In this document: positions 23,956-32,356 of the stretch, in pieces | How the letters are laid out: each line of letters opens with the position of its first letter | How positions within the stretch are numbered: the first letter of the stretch is position 1 | Assembly (NCBI GenBank): GCA_016788115.1 | Contig: JAEURR010000007.1 | Span: forward strand, 88,488-152,487 | DNA length: 64,000 nt | Reading direction: 5' to 3' | Origin: Chthonomonas sp. | GTDB lineage: Bacteria; Armatimonadota; Fimbriimonadia; Fimbriimonadales; Fimbriimonadaceae | The notes under the pieces: generated by a model | Seen by the model: only the letters and a program-made list of their open reading frames with translations | What the model was told of the DNA's origin: nothing | Database searches by the model: none | Made by a program: the position numbers and the translations under genes

Positions 23956-25008
23956 TCAGATCCAGCCCGGCACGGGGTGCATCAGCCCTGCCGCTTGGTC
24001 CAGGCCGCAGAGCCGATTCATCCACTGCACAGCGCCGCCAGCCGCACCCTTCACCAGGTTGTCGATGACCGAGGTCAGCACCAACTGTTGCCCCTGGACG
24101 GCTACCCCGATGTGGCAGCGATTCGATCCCGCGATCTCCTTGACGCTAGGCATGCGTGTACCGACCTGCACGAACGGAGTTGCCGAATAGAACTCTTGGA
24201 GCTGCTGGACGATTTCCTCAGCGGAATGTGGTCGGTGGAGCTGGGCAAAGACGGTTGCATGGATACCGCGCGCGAACGGACCGGAATGCGGAACGAACGC
24301 CAAAGTCGGAGTCGTGCCGAAACGCGCGGCGATCATCGTCATTTCCGCTTGGTGCCGGTGGCGCAATGGCTCGTAGGACCACAAAGCGCTTTGGCGTTCG
24401 GGATGGTGCGTACCGGCGCGGGGTTGCCGACCGGCTCCGGTACTACCGGTGACTGCGCTCACCGCGTAGTTCGGGACCGTGAGTTCGAGCGCTTGGAGCG
24501 GAGCCAAGGCGAGCACGACCGTGGTGGTGAAGCAACCTGGATGGGCGATGTAAGCATCGGGAGTCTCCTTCTGCAGGTCCGGACAGGCGCAGATGAAACG
24601 GTGCATCAGACCCTTGGCCCCGTGCTCTTTGCCATAGATCGCTTCGTACTGGTCGGCCCCCGGGTAACGGAAGTCTGCTGACATATCCACCACGCGAACG
24701 GCATCGCCGGAGCCCTTCAGCAGGTCGTCCAGCGCGGCGGCCGTCTCCCCGTGAGGGAGCGCTGAGAAGACCGCAAGCTGACGCTTGGAGGCGATCAGCT
24801 CCTTCGCGACCGACAGATCGCTGAACGCCAAATCGCGAGCTGCGCCCGCCAGGTGGGGGAACTGCTCGTCCACCCGCTGATCTGCGTGCGTGGTCGAGAT
24901 GACCGCCTCGATCCGGAAGTTCGGATGGCCCAGCAGCAGGCGCATGACCTCGGCAGCGACATAGCCGCTCCCTCCAAGGACGAGAGTGGGAATCGTTTTA
25001 GATAGCAC
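23956..25008 (-). CDS. argC: N-acylglutamyl-phosphate reductase
   Basis: A 350-residue NADPH-dependent reductase. The nucleotide-binding LVLGGSGYVAAEV lies near the N-terminus; AHPGCFTTTV contains the catalytic Cys, and VPHSGPFARGI follows. The stretch TGSTGAGRQPRAGTHH resembles the ArgC/LysY form found with acylornithine transcarbamylases. The start is taken as GTG at 25008 because GGAG lies 7 bases upstream; a TTG at 25014 is the alternative. Either start lies within the end of the upstream P-loop gene. Confidence 0.93.
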   Translation of the reverse strand: MLSKTIPTLVLGGSGYVAAEVMRLLLGHPNFRIEAVISTTHADQRVDEQFPHLAGAARDLAFSDLSVAKELIASKRQLAVFSALPHGETAAALDDLLKGSGDAVRVVDMSADFRYPGADQYEAIYGKEHGAKGLMHRFICACPDLQKETPDAYIAHPGCFTTTVVLALAPLQALELTVPNYAVSAVTGSTGAGRQPRAGTHHPERQSALWSYEPLRHRHQAEMTMIAARFGTTPTLAFVPHSGPFARGIHATVFAQLHRPHSAEEIVQQLQEFYSATPFVQVGTRMPSVKEIAGSNRCHIGVAVQGQQLVLTSVIDNLVKGAAGGAVQWMNRLCGLDQAAGLMHPVPGWI

Positions 25009-26056
25009 GGGCAAGCTCCATTCGGTTGATCACAGCGTTGGCAAGTTCGGCCGGATTCTGGCGGGCGTTGACCCCGCTGATCCCGGTCTCGCGGGTGAGG
25101 ATTTTGGTGCCGGACTCATTGTCAGTGGCGGGCCCGGTGATGACGTGCGGGCACAGATCGTAACGAGCTTGGAGCAGTTCGACTCCGCCCCATGCTCCCA
25201 CGGGATCGCCCGCGGCGAGGACGGTCCCTCGGAACGCCTTGCGCAACGACGGATCGGCAAGGATTGAATCGACCCCGTATTCGCCGAGCAGACCGTCGCC
25301 CAGCTCGAGCACAATCACGTCCGGTCGATCCGCGGCGAGGCGGTTCAGCATTGTTCGCGCACTCCCCAATCCGTTCGATCGGCTGGTTGTGACGATGCCG
25401 AGGTCGGTGAAGATCATCGTGCGCGATGCACCCGCATCCTCCATTGCGAGGATGTCGCGCCGCAGGCTGACCCCGGTTGCTTTCGCTGCCATCACGTTCA
25501 AGCCCCGGCGGACGAACTGTTGGATGATCGCGAGACACGCCTCCGTTTTGCCCGAGTTCATGCACGTGCCGATCACTCCGATGATCGGGACTTCGCCGAC
25601 ATCGAGCCCTTCATCGAGTGGCCCTACGACTCGGGCTATATTGGCGGGCACGCCCTTGCGGCTTTGGAGTACGGGAAACTCTAAGACTTGGCCAAGCACT
25701 TCGCACTCGAACGGTTTCCCGACTGCCGGGGAGTACGCCGTGCACGTGCCGAGAACGCCTCCAAGGTTTAAGAGCTGGATCGTATCGCCGACAGCCAAGC
25801 TACTCGGGATTACCCCGGCATAGCCGAGCAGCGCATTGCGGTGGCCTAGCGCACCGGCGATGACGTCGCCGGCCTTGAGGGTGGACATGCGACCCGACGG
25901 TAGCTCAAGTTGGTTGTACGAAGACTTGTTGTTGAGGATGCGCACCGCTAGGACGTCCCCCTCGTTACAGTGTATGTCCGAGCCTAGCCGGGCGTCGCGT
26001 CGCAGGGTGCAGTTGCGCGTCACCGAGGCGATCTTGTCCAGGACGACCGCTTTCAC
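24998..26056 (-). CDS. P-loop NTPase of unknown function inside the arginine operon
   Basis: A 352-residue soluble protein that I cannot assign to a characterised family. The N-terminal part (about 1-155) is beta-rich, with TLKAGDVIAGALGHRNAL. The C-terminal part has a Walker A motif, GTCMNSGKT (163-171), and a Walker B-like strand, DVIVLELGDG (246-255), followed by GEYGVD. The layout recalls DUF1611-like and BioD/MobB-like P-loop enzymes but the loop sequence differs. The GTG start at 26056 overlaps the argG stop (GTGA), with GGGAGAG about 7 bases upstream, and its end overlaps argC, so it is translationally coupled on both sides. A role in arginine synthesis or its control is inferred from this context alone. 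Confidence 0.8.
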   Translation of the reverse strand: MKAVVLDKIASVTRNCTLRRDARLGSDIHCNEGDVLAVRILNNKSSYNQLELPSGRMSTLKAGDVIAGALGHRNALLGYAGVIPSSLAVGDTIQLLNLGGVLGTCTAYSPAVGKPFECEVLGQVLEFPVLQSRKGVPANIARVVGPLDEGLDVGEVPIIGVIGTCMNSGKTEACLAIIQQFVRRGLNVMAAKATGVSLRRDILAMEDAGASRTMIFTDLGIVTTSRSNGLGSARTMLNRLAADRPDVIVLELGDGLLGEYGVDSILADPSLRKAFRGTVLAAGDPVGAWGGVELLQARYDLCPHVITGPATDNESGTKILTRETGISGVNARQNPAELANAVINRMELARAI

Positions 26057-27270
26057 GCTTTCTCTCCCGCTCGGGCGTGCAGCACGCTTGAGAGTCCAAA
26101 CAGTCGTGAGAAGCCAAGCGCCTCGGCGGGGGTCCACTCACCTACCGCCTCACCGTACACTGCGCGCGATGCGGCATGAAGCGAATACGGCGACTGAACT
26201 CCCTCGACCATGAAGCTCCCCGTGCGGAGCCGCACAGCGACTTCACCGGTCACTCGCTGCTGGCTGGAGGTGAGCAACGACTCAATGTCTCGGCACGCCG
26301 GATCGCACGCCAACCCTTCGTGAATCCAATCGCCGTACATGGCCGACACCGCATCTTTGGCTTGGATCTGTCGCTTCGTCAAAACGAGCTTCTCGAGCTC
26401 CCGGTGCGCCGCGATGAGGATCGTCGCGGCCGGGGCCTCGAACGCGACGCGCCCCTTGATTCCAAGGATGGTCTCGCCGAGATGGATCCCCCGCCCGATG
26501 CCGTATGACCCACCGAGAGTATTCAGCTCGGTGATGCAGATCACCGGTTCGAGCTCGTCCCCGTCGAGTGCAACCGGTGTACCGTCTCTGAATCCGATCT
26601 TGATGAGGCGAGAGGGCATCGGATGGTCGAAGGCGTTTCGGGTCCAGAGCCACTGCGACTCCGGGATCGACTCGGCGGTACCGGTCGTCTCTTTGCCACC
26701 GATGGTGACGCCCCAGAGCCCCGCATTGACCGAGTACTGTGCCTTCTCTGGCACCGGATAGCCGAGCTTCTCCAGGTCCTCGATCTGTTCAGCTCGGCTG
26801 GGAGCGAGGTCTCGCACCGGAGCGATCACGTTCAGCTCGCTCGCGACGCTACGCAGCGTAATCTCAAACCGGACCTGGTCGTTCCCCGCGGCAGTGCAGC
26901 CATGGGCGACCGCCTCGCACCCTTTCGCAACCGCGACCCTAGCGACTTCTTGCGCCTGTAGGTTGCGCTCCGCGCCCACGCACAGCGGGTAGGTGCCACC
27001 GCGTAAAACGTTCCCAGCGATCAACAGGCGCAACGTATCAGCATAGTATGCATTTGACGCATCAATATGCACATGATCGATTGCCCCGAGTTGTTTGGAG
27101 AGTTCGGCAAATGCGGTTGCATCCGCTTGCCCGTCACCGGTCACATCGACGGTCACGGTGACAATTTCGTAGCCTGAATCAAGCAGCTTCGGGATGCACC
27201 ACCGCGTATCGAGCCCGCCGGAGAAGGCGAGCGCGACACGCGGTCGAGGATCAGCAGAGCCAAGATTCAT
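26053..27270 (-). CDS. argG: Argininosuccinate synthase
   Basis: A 405-residue ATP-dependent ligase joining citrulline and aspartate. The pyrophosphatase loop ALAFSGGLDTRWC opens the protein; GGSYGIGRGIHLGE and AHGCTAAGNDQVRFE are further family motifs. The ATG at 27270 is preferred because the domain begins at once. It has no ribosome binding site but sits five bases after a TAATAT hexamer. It is the first gene of the arginine operon, 55 bases downstream of pruA. Confidence 0.96.
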   Translation of the reverse strand: MNLGSADPRPRVALAFSGGLDTRWCIPKLLDSGYEIVTVTVDVTGDGQADATAFAELSKQLGAIDHVHIDASNAYYADTLRLLIAGNVLRGGTYPLCVGAERNLQAQEVARVAVAKGCEAVAHGCTAAGNDQVRFEITLRSVASELNVIAPVRDLAPSRAEQIEDLEKLGYPVPEKAQYSVNAGLWGVTIGGKETTGTAESIPESQWLWTRNAFDHPMPSRLIKIGFRDGTPVALDGDELEPVICITELNTLGGSYGIGRGIHLGETILGIKGRVAFEAPAATILIAAHRELEKLVLTKRQIQAKDAVSAMYGDWIHEGLACDPACRDIESLLTSSQQRVTGEVAVRLRTGSFMVEGVQSPYSLHAASRAVYGEAVGEWTPAEALGFSRLFGLSSVLHARAGEKA

Positions 27271-27275
27271 AGCGC

Positions 27276-27306
27276 ATATTATTGCACATTGATCATAAGT
27301 ATGCAA
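27276..27306 (-). promoter_or_regulatory. Promoter of the arginine operon, probably leaderless
   Basis: Read on the minus strand, TTGCAT (27306-27301) and TAATAT (27281-27276) are separated by 19 bases. The ATG of argG follows five bases after TAATAT, so transcription should begin at or next to the start codon. The region is markedly AT-rich compared with its surroundings. I see no convincing ArgR box. Confidence 0.55.
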
Positions 27307-27324
27307 GTCCCACTTGCTTGAATG

Positions 27325-28956
27325 TTACGGCGCTTGATGGAAGGGATAGCGGTAGTCGGTCGGCGGATTGTACGTTTCCTTGATCGTCCGCGCGCTCAGC
27401 CAGCGGTACAGATTGAGGGCCGATCCCGCCTTATCGTTTGTGCCGCTCGCCCGCGCCCCACCAAACGGCTGTTGGCCCACGACCGCGCCGGTTGGCTTAT
27501 CGTTGATGTAGAAGTTGCCCGCGGAGTTCCTCAGCCGCGCGACTGCTCGATCCACCGCGTCTCGATCCTGACTGAGGACCGCGCCGGTGAGGGCGTACGG
27601 TGAAGTCGAATCGACCAGGTTCATCGCGCCTTCGAAATCGTTCTCGGGGTAGGTGGTCATCGTCAGAACCGGTCCGAAGATTTCTTCGCACATGGTCGTC
27701 GATTTGGGATCGGTGGTTTCGATCAGGGTCGGTTCGACGAAGTATCCCTCCGACTTGTCGGCACCGCCTCCTTGTAGGATCGTCGCACTCGGGTTGGCAC
27801 GTTCGCCGTCGATGTACCGAACAATGTTGTCGAACGACTTCTCATCGATGACCGCGTTGACGAAGTTCGAAAAGTCATCGACCGGCCCCATCTTGAGCGT
27901 CTTCATGTCCGCGACTAATCGGTCCTTCACCGCACCAGCGAGGTTACTAGGGAGGTAGGCGCGACTTGCCGCAGAGCACTTTTGCCCCTGATACTCATAT
28001 GCCCCGCGCAGGAGCGCGGTTGCAACGACGGCGGGGTCAGCGGATGGGTGCACCAGGACGAAATCCTTGCCGCCCGTCTCCCCGACGATACGCGGGTAGC
28101 TCTTGTACCGGCCAACATTCGACCCGATCGACGCCCACATAGAGTTGAAAACGCCGGTCGAGCCGGTGAAGTGGACGCCGGCGAAGTCGCGATGGGCAAA
28201 GCAGACTTCCCCTACGGTCGGTCCGTTAGCGGTCACGAGATTGATGACTCCCGGAGGCAGCCCCGCCTCGAAGAGGATCTGCATGAAAACGTGCGCACTG
28301 TAGACCTGGGTGTTCGCTGGCTTCCACACGACGACGTTCCCGCACAGCGCAGCCGAGGTCGGCAGATTGCCTCCAATCGCCGAGAAGTTGAAAGGAGTGA
28401 CCGCGAGGACAAACCCTTCCAGTGGGCGGTACTCCATACGGTTGTGCATGCCCGCGCCCGAGATCGGTTGCTGGCGATAGATCTCGTCGAGGAAGTGGAC
28501 GTTGAATCGCAAGAAGTCGATGATCTCACAGGCGGAGTCGATCTCGGCCTGGTAGGCGTTCTTGCTTTGGCCAAGCATCGTTGCGCCATTCAGGTGCATG
28601 CGATACTTGGTCGCAATGAGGTCGGCGGCCCGGAGGAAGATGTTGGCTCGATTCTCCCAACTCAGCGATGCCCAGTGCTCGCGCGCGGCGAGCGCCGCAT
28701 CGATCGCCGCTTGAACATTGGCGGCGCTACCCGCGTGAAAGTGGCCTAGCGTGTGCGCGATTTTGTGCGGCTGGACGATGGCTTTCAGGTCGCCGGTACG
28801 TACTTCGGCTCCACCGATGAACATCGGAATATCGACCGATTCAGATTGAAATGCGGCCAGCTGCGCCTTTAGCCTTGCGCGTTCGGGCGAGTTTGGTGCG
28901 TACTGCAGGACCGGCTCATTGACAGGTAGCGGGTAGGTGAAATTGCCCCAGTTCAT
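27325..28956 (-). CDS. pruA: L-glutamate gamma-semialdehyde (P5C) dehydrogenase
   Basis: A 543-residue aldehyde dehydrogenase superfamily protein oxidising glutamate semialdehyde, from proline or ornithine/arginine breakdown, to glutamate. VGETGGKD carries the general-base Glu and GQKCSAASR the catalytic Cys; the length and the C-terminal QQPFGGARASGTNDKAG match the stand-alone PruA group. The ATG at 28956 is preceded by TACACT 7 bases upstream; the frame is open further 5' with implausible basic sequence. It lies just upstream of argG, a catabolic neighbour of a biosynthetic operon. Confidence 0.93.
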   Translation of the reverse strand: MNWGNFTYPLPVNEPVLQYAPNSPERARLKAQLAAFQSESVDIPMFIGGAEVRTGDLKAIVQPHKIAHTLGHFHAGSAANVQAAIDAALAAREHWASLSWENRANIFLRAADLIATKYRMHLNGATMLGQSKNAYQAEIDSACEIIDFLRFNVHFLDEIYRQQPISGAGMHNRMEYRPLEGFVLAVTPFNFSAIGGNLPTSAALCGNVVVWKPANTQVYSAHVFMQILFEAGLPPGVINLVTANGPTVGEVCFAHRDFAGVHFTGSTGVFNSMWASIGSNVGRYKSYPRIVGETGGKDFVLVHPSADPAVVATALLRGAYEYQGQKCSAASRAYLPSNLAGAVKDRLVADMKTLKMGPVDDFSNFVNAVIDEKSFDNIVRYIDGERANPSATILQGGGADKSEGYFVEPTLIETTDPKSTTMCEEIFGPVLTMTTYPENDFEGAMNLVDSTSPYALTGAVLSQDRDAVDRAVARLRNSAGNFYINDKPTGAVVGQQPFGGARASGTNDKAGSALNLYRWLSARTIKETYNPPTDYRYPFHQAP

Positions 28957-28983
28957 GCCTTGGAGTGTACCGGCCAGGCAACG

Positions 28984-29018
28984 AAAAGCCCCTCCCCGCC
29001 TATCAAGCGGAGAGGGGC
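28984..29018 (-). terminator. Rho-independent terminator of the PEP-CTERM gene
   Basis: On the minus strand a 12-bp stem, GCCCCTCTCCGC with GCGGGGAGGGGC (one G-U pair), is followed by TTTTCGTT. It starts 12 bases after the stop codon and separates the gene from pruA. Confidence 0.9.
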
Positions 29019-29030
29019 ATAACCGACGGT

Positions 29031-29834
29031 TTATGCTTTGCGACGACGTCGCGCGAGCAGCAAGAGGCCTGCGCCGATGGCGGCGAGGCTTCCGGGCTCG
29101 GGCACCGCGTAGGCGTACCCGCTGCACGAGCTGAACACTGCATTCGGGTTCGTCAGAGGCCTAATCGTCACTTCGATCTCCGACCCGAGATAGTAGCTAC
29201 CTGCGCCAGAGGCAAGCACGGAGTTGCCCAGACCGCCGAACAACGACAACGAATCGCCGTTGGCGATCGTGTAGGTGCGGCAGATGAAGGTCGATTGCGT
29301 GCCGGAGGCCGCGTGCGAGAGGTTCATCGCAGGGTTCGAACCCAACCGAACACTCGCTGAGGTGCTGGATGCCGTCGGGCTAAAGCCGGACGTGAAGCTC
29401 TTCAGCGTCAAGCAAATCTGCCAATCGAGTGGCGCACCAAACGCAATCGACGGGGTCCAGAATTCGATCTGGTCCTTGAATCCCAGGTTGTAACCGGGGT
29501 TGGTACCGGCCGGTGGTTGTGTGGTCGAGCCGACGGTACCAGAACCTTCGATCGCGGCGTAGGTGGTCAGGCGCATCGCGCCGTACTGAGCGTAGCCGGA
29601 AGTGTTGATGTACGCCGAACCGACGCTCGTCGGGATATCGGTCGTGTTATCGTACAGAAAATCCGCCGCGTCCGGCAGGATGTTGCTGTCCATAGGATTG
29701 CTGCTGCTCGAGTTCGAAACGTTTCCGAAAGTCGTACCGACACCACGCACCCAGCAATTTGGATCGCTCGCTTGCGCCAGCGCCGAAAATGCAAAAACAA
29801 CTGCCCCTAGGGCAGTCAAACGAAAAGTTGACAT
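29031..29834 (-). CDS. PEP-CTERM sorted exported protein
   Basis: A 267-residue secreted protein with a signal peptide (about 1-22), a Ser/Thr/Asn-rich beta-type middle and a C-terminal sorting signal: VPEPGSL, a hydrophobic helix and the basic tail ARRRRKA. Such tails are recognised by exosortase, which removes them as the protein reaches the cell surface, often in exopolysaccharide-producing bacteria. GGAGG and GAGG precede the ATG at 29834. No exosortase is encoded in the window. The protein's role is unknown. Confidence 0.88.
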   Translation of the reverse strand: MSTFRLTALGAVVFAFSALAQASDPNCWVRGVGTTFGNVSNSSSSNPMDSNILPDAADFLYDNTTDIPTSVGSAYINTSGYAQYGAMRLTTYAAIEGSGTVGSTTQPPAGTNPGYNLGFKDQIEFWTPSIAFGAPLDWQICLTLKSFTSGFSPTASSTSASVRLGSNPAMNLSHAASGTQSTFICRTYTIANGDSLSLFGGLGNSVLASGAGSYYLGSEIEVTIRPLTNPNAVFSSCSGYAYAVPEPGSLAAIGAGLLLLARRRRKA

Positions 29835-29957
29835 GTCCTCTGTCCTCCGCATCTGATTCTATCCGCGACGCGGCACGGTTAGGCCGGTGTCTTTGCTGGG
29901 TTTGCGTGCGAGATTGTCACATTGTCCGTAGTTTCGTGCTCAGTTTTTGCGGTTCGA

Positions 29958-31595
29958 TCACACGAGTCCAATGATTTGATCGTCGATGACGTCGATTCCA
30001 AAGGCGGCGGGCTCTTTCCCGAGCCCCGGCATAAGCATGATTTCGCCCGCGAGTGCGGTGATGTAGCCCGCACCAGCTAGGGGCCGAAGCTCTCGGATCG
30101 TCACCTCGAAATCGGTCGGCGTGTGTCCCTTCGCGGCGTCGTCAGCGAAGCTGTACTGAGTCTTGGCCACGCAAGGCGATAGGTGCCCCATTCCATGCTT
30201 CTCGGCCCAGACCAACCGGCGGCGTGCTCCATCGAGAAGCCGGATTCCAATGGCACCGTAAACCTCGGAAGCAATGAGATGAAGCTTTCGGGCGATGGAG
30301 TCGGTGGGCCGATAAAGCGGTTCGAATGTTGACGGCTGATTGGCGACGCGGTTGACCACTTTTGCGAGTTGCCGACATCCCTCCCCACCACCACCCCAGG
30401 GGTTTGCACTTGCACAGCCGACGTCCATCGCGCGACACGCCTCATGAATCACGCGGTGATCGTGCTCTTCGTCGTCCTCAAATCGGTTGATCGCCACGAC
30501 GACAGGCGCGCCGTATTTCTTGAGGTGCGATGCGTGCTGCTCCAGGTTCCGGAGGCCAGGGCCGAGCTCGCCGCCCCCATGGTGACGAAGCGCCCGGACA
30601 GTCGCGACGAGGACCACCGCCTCTGGGGCCTTCCCGATCTGCGGCACAACCAGATTCATGAACTTCTCCGCTCCGAGATCGCTCGCGAAGCCTGCCTCGG
30701 TGACCGTGAACTCGGCGAGGCCAAGGCTGCACTGGGTCGCGAGTACTGAGGAACAGCCGTGGGCGATATTTGCAAACGGCCCGCCATGGACGAATGCCAG
30801 ACCACCTTCGAGGGTCTGGACCAAGTTGGGACGGATCGCCTCACGGAGCAGTGCGGCCATCGCTCCGACCACCCCAAGCGCGCCGGCACGAACGGGGGCC
30901 GCCTGATCATCTTGCCCGACGACAATCTGTGCAAGCCGGGCTTTCAAGTCTTCCATTCCCGTGGTCATGCACAGGATCGCCATGATCTCGCTCGCAGCAC
31001 AGACGACAAAGCCATCCTCCCGCGAATAACCGTTGGTTGAGCCGCCGAGCCCGATGACAATCTCTCGAAGCGCCCGGTCGTTCATGTCGATCGTTCGCGG
31101 CCAGGTAATTCTACGGGCATCGAGGCGACAGCGGTTACCATGGTGCAGGTGCGCGTCTATTGCTGCGGCAAGGAGGTTGTGCGCGCTTGAGACCGCAGGG
31201 AAATCTCCGGTGAAGAACAAGTTGATGTCTTCCATCGGCAGCACCTGGCTGTACCCGCCTCCGCATGCGCCGCCCTTGTTGCCGAAGATTGGACCGAGAG
31301 AGGGTTCGCGCACGCAGGGGATCGCAGTGTGCCCGATCTTACACAGCCCCTGAGCGAGGCCAATCGTGGTGGTCGTCTTCCCTTCCCCCGCAGGAGTCGG
31401 CGTAATGGCAGAGACCAACACCAGCTTCCCCTTTTTGCCCGTCACAAGTCTGCGGATTCCATCGCGCGAGAGCTTCGCCTTGGCCCGCCCCAGCGGTTCG
31501 AACTCATCGTCCGCGAGGTGGTAGCCCGTTGCCAGCGCCTGGATGTCCTGTAACTTGGCGGCTTGGGCGATATAGAGATTGGTCTCGGTCGGCAT
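29958..31595 (-). CDS. fhs: Formate-tetrahydrofolate ligase
   Basis: A 545-residue enzyme making 10-formyl-tetrahydrofolate from formate, ATP and tetrahydrofolate. The P-loop-like TPTPAGEGKTTTT, REPSLGPIFGNKGGACGGG and FTGDFPAVSSAHN are diagnostic. The ATG at 31595 has GAGGA 10 bases upstream; an ATG six codons earlier (31613) is possible. Together with folC and folP it supports one-carbon metabolism, though the three genes are not clustered. Confidence 0.97.
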   Translation of the reverse strand: MPTETNLYIAQAAKLQDIQALATGYHLADDEFEPLGRAKAKLSRDGIRRLVTGKKGKLVLVSAITPTPAGEGKTTTTIGLAQGLCKIGHTAIPCVREPSLGPIFGNKGGACGGGYSQVLPMEDINLFFTGDFPAVSSAHNLLAAAIDAHLHHGNRCRLDARRITWPRTIDMNDRALREIVIGLGGSTNGYSREDGFVVCAASEIMAILCMTTGMEDLKARLAQIVVGQDDQAAPVRAGALGVVGAMAALLREAIRPNLVQTLEGGLAFVHGGPFANIAHGCSSVLATQCSLGLAEFTVTEAGFASDLGAEKFMNLVVPQIGKAPEAVVLVATVRALRHHGGGELGPGLRNLEQHASHLKKYGAPVVVAINRFEDDEEHDHRVIHEACRAMDVGCASANPWGGGGEGCRQLAKVVNRVANQPSTFEPLYRPTDSIARKLHLIASEVYGAIGIRLLDGARRRLVWAEKHGMGHLSPCVAKTQYSFADDAAKGHTPTDFEVTIRELRPLAGAGYITALAGEIMLMPGLGKEPAAFGIDVIDDQIIGLV

Positions 31596-31660
31596 GAGTA
31601 CAGTTTTCCTCATGCGCAGAATCTTCGCTGGCGAGTTCGCGGCGGTATCCTTACTTCGCG

Positions 31661-32299
31661 ATGAACGATCCGAACGACCAACCTATGGAGCCGAAGAAGT
31701 CTGATCAGCCGATTGATCTGGATAGCGGTGGGATTGAGATCAACGGCGCTCCGGACCCGGTAGTGGCAAAGCCCGATTCGACCGGCAACCCCGATATCGT
31801 CATCAAGACAGAAGACGAAGGCTCGGGCTACTTTGACCTTACCGAGCTTTTCAACACTCCAAGCGAGCCAGCGATTGCACACACGATGCCGCAGGCCACC
31901 CCGGCCCCCAAGCCAGCTGTTCCTGCAGTGGGTGGATTTGGGGACCTGGAAATCGTGAAAGATCCCCCAAAGGGTTCCGACGACTTCGAGATTCGATCCG
32001 CGAACAAGATGTCGGACGCGGGTTGGAAGACGAAGAAAGCGCAACCCTCGACCGGGAAGATTTTGTCCATTTCGCTGTTGACACTGATCGCGGTCGCTGT
32101 GCTACTTTGGGTCTTGATCGGTCTTAATCGGACCCAAGGCGAGCCGACGGAAGCGCCGCCGTCCGAGGCCCCGATCATCGCTCAGCCTGCACCCGCAGCT
32201 GGCGCAACCACCACCCCACAGACTCCTACGACTCCGGTTCCGACCACGCCTCGCGGCCCATCGGAGCAGCCTGGCGACACGTCGAACGAAGGGGAATAA
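31661..32299 (+). CDS. Single-span membrane protein of unknown function
   Basis: A 212-residue protein: an acidic, Pro-rich N-terminal cytoplasmic region (about 1-130), one transmembrane helix (ILSISLLTLIAVAVLLWVLIG, about 134-154) and a Thr/Pro-rich C-terminal tail. There is no signal peptide and no recognised domain. Read divergently from fhs. No ribosome binding site is visible; TATCCT lies 9 bases before the ATG. Confidence 0.7.
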   Translation: MNDPNDQPMEPKKSDQPIDLDSGGIEINGAPDPVVAKPDSTGNPDIVIKTEDEGSGYFDLTELFNTPSEPAIAHTMPQATPAPKPAVPAVGGFGDLEIVKDPPKGSDDFEIRSANKMSDAGWKTKKAQPSTGKILSISLLTLIAVAVLLWVLIGLNRTQGEPTEAPPSEAPIIAQPAPAAGATTTPQTPTTPVPTTPRGPSEQPGDTSNEGE

Positions 32300-32312
32300 G
32301 TCCAGACATAAC

Positions 32313-32346
32313 CATGCCCCGGCTACCACGTGGGAGCCGGGGCATG
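32313..32346. terminator. Bidirectional hairpin between convergent genes
   Basis: CATGCCCCGGCT and AGCCGGGGCATG form a perfect 12-bp stem with a 10-base loop, midway between the membrane-protein stop and the nrdJ stop. T-runs are lacking on both sides. This is the only one of eight convergent junctions in the window with room for such a structure. Confidence 0.7.
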
Positions 32347-32356
32347 TGGAAGTGAC

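Noticed and set aside
27031..27100. ArgR boxes around the start of argG
   Set aside because: Several TGCAT and ATGCA words occur, but none forms the 18-bp dyad expected for ArgR; those inside the gene are explained by its codons.
29325..29345. A T-loop-like GGTTCGAACC suggesting a tRNA
   Set aside because: It is a palindrome inside the PEP-CTERM gene; no acceptor stem, anticodon arm or D-loop can be built around it.
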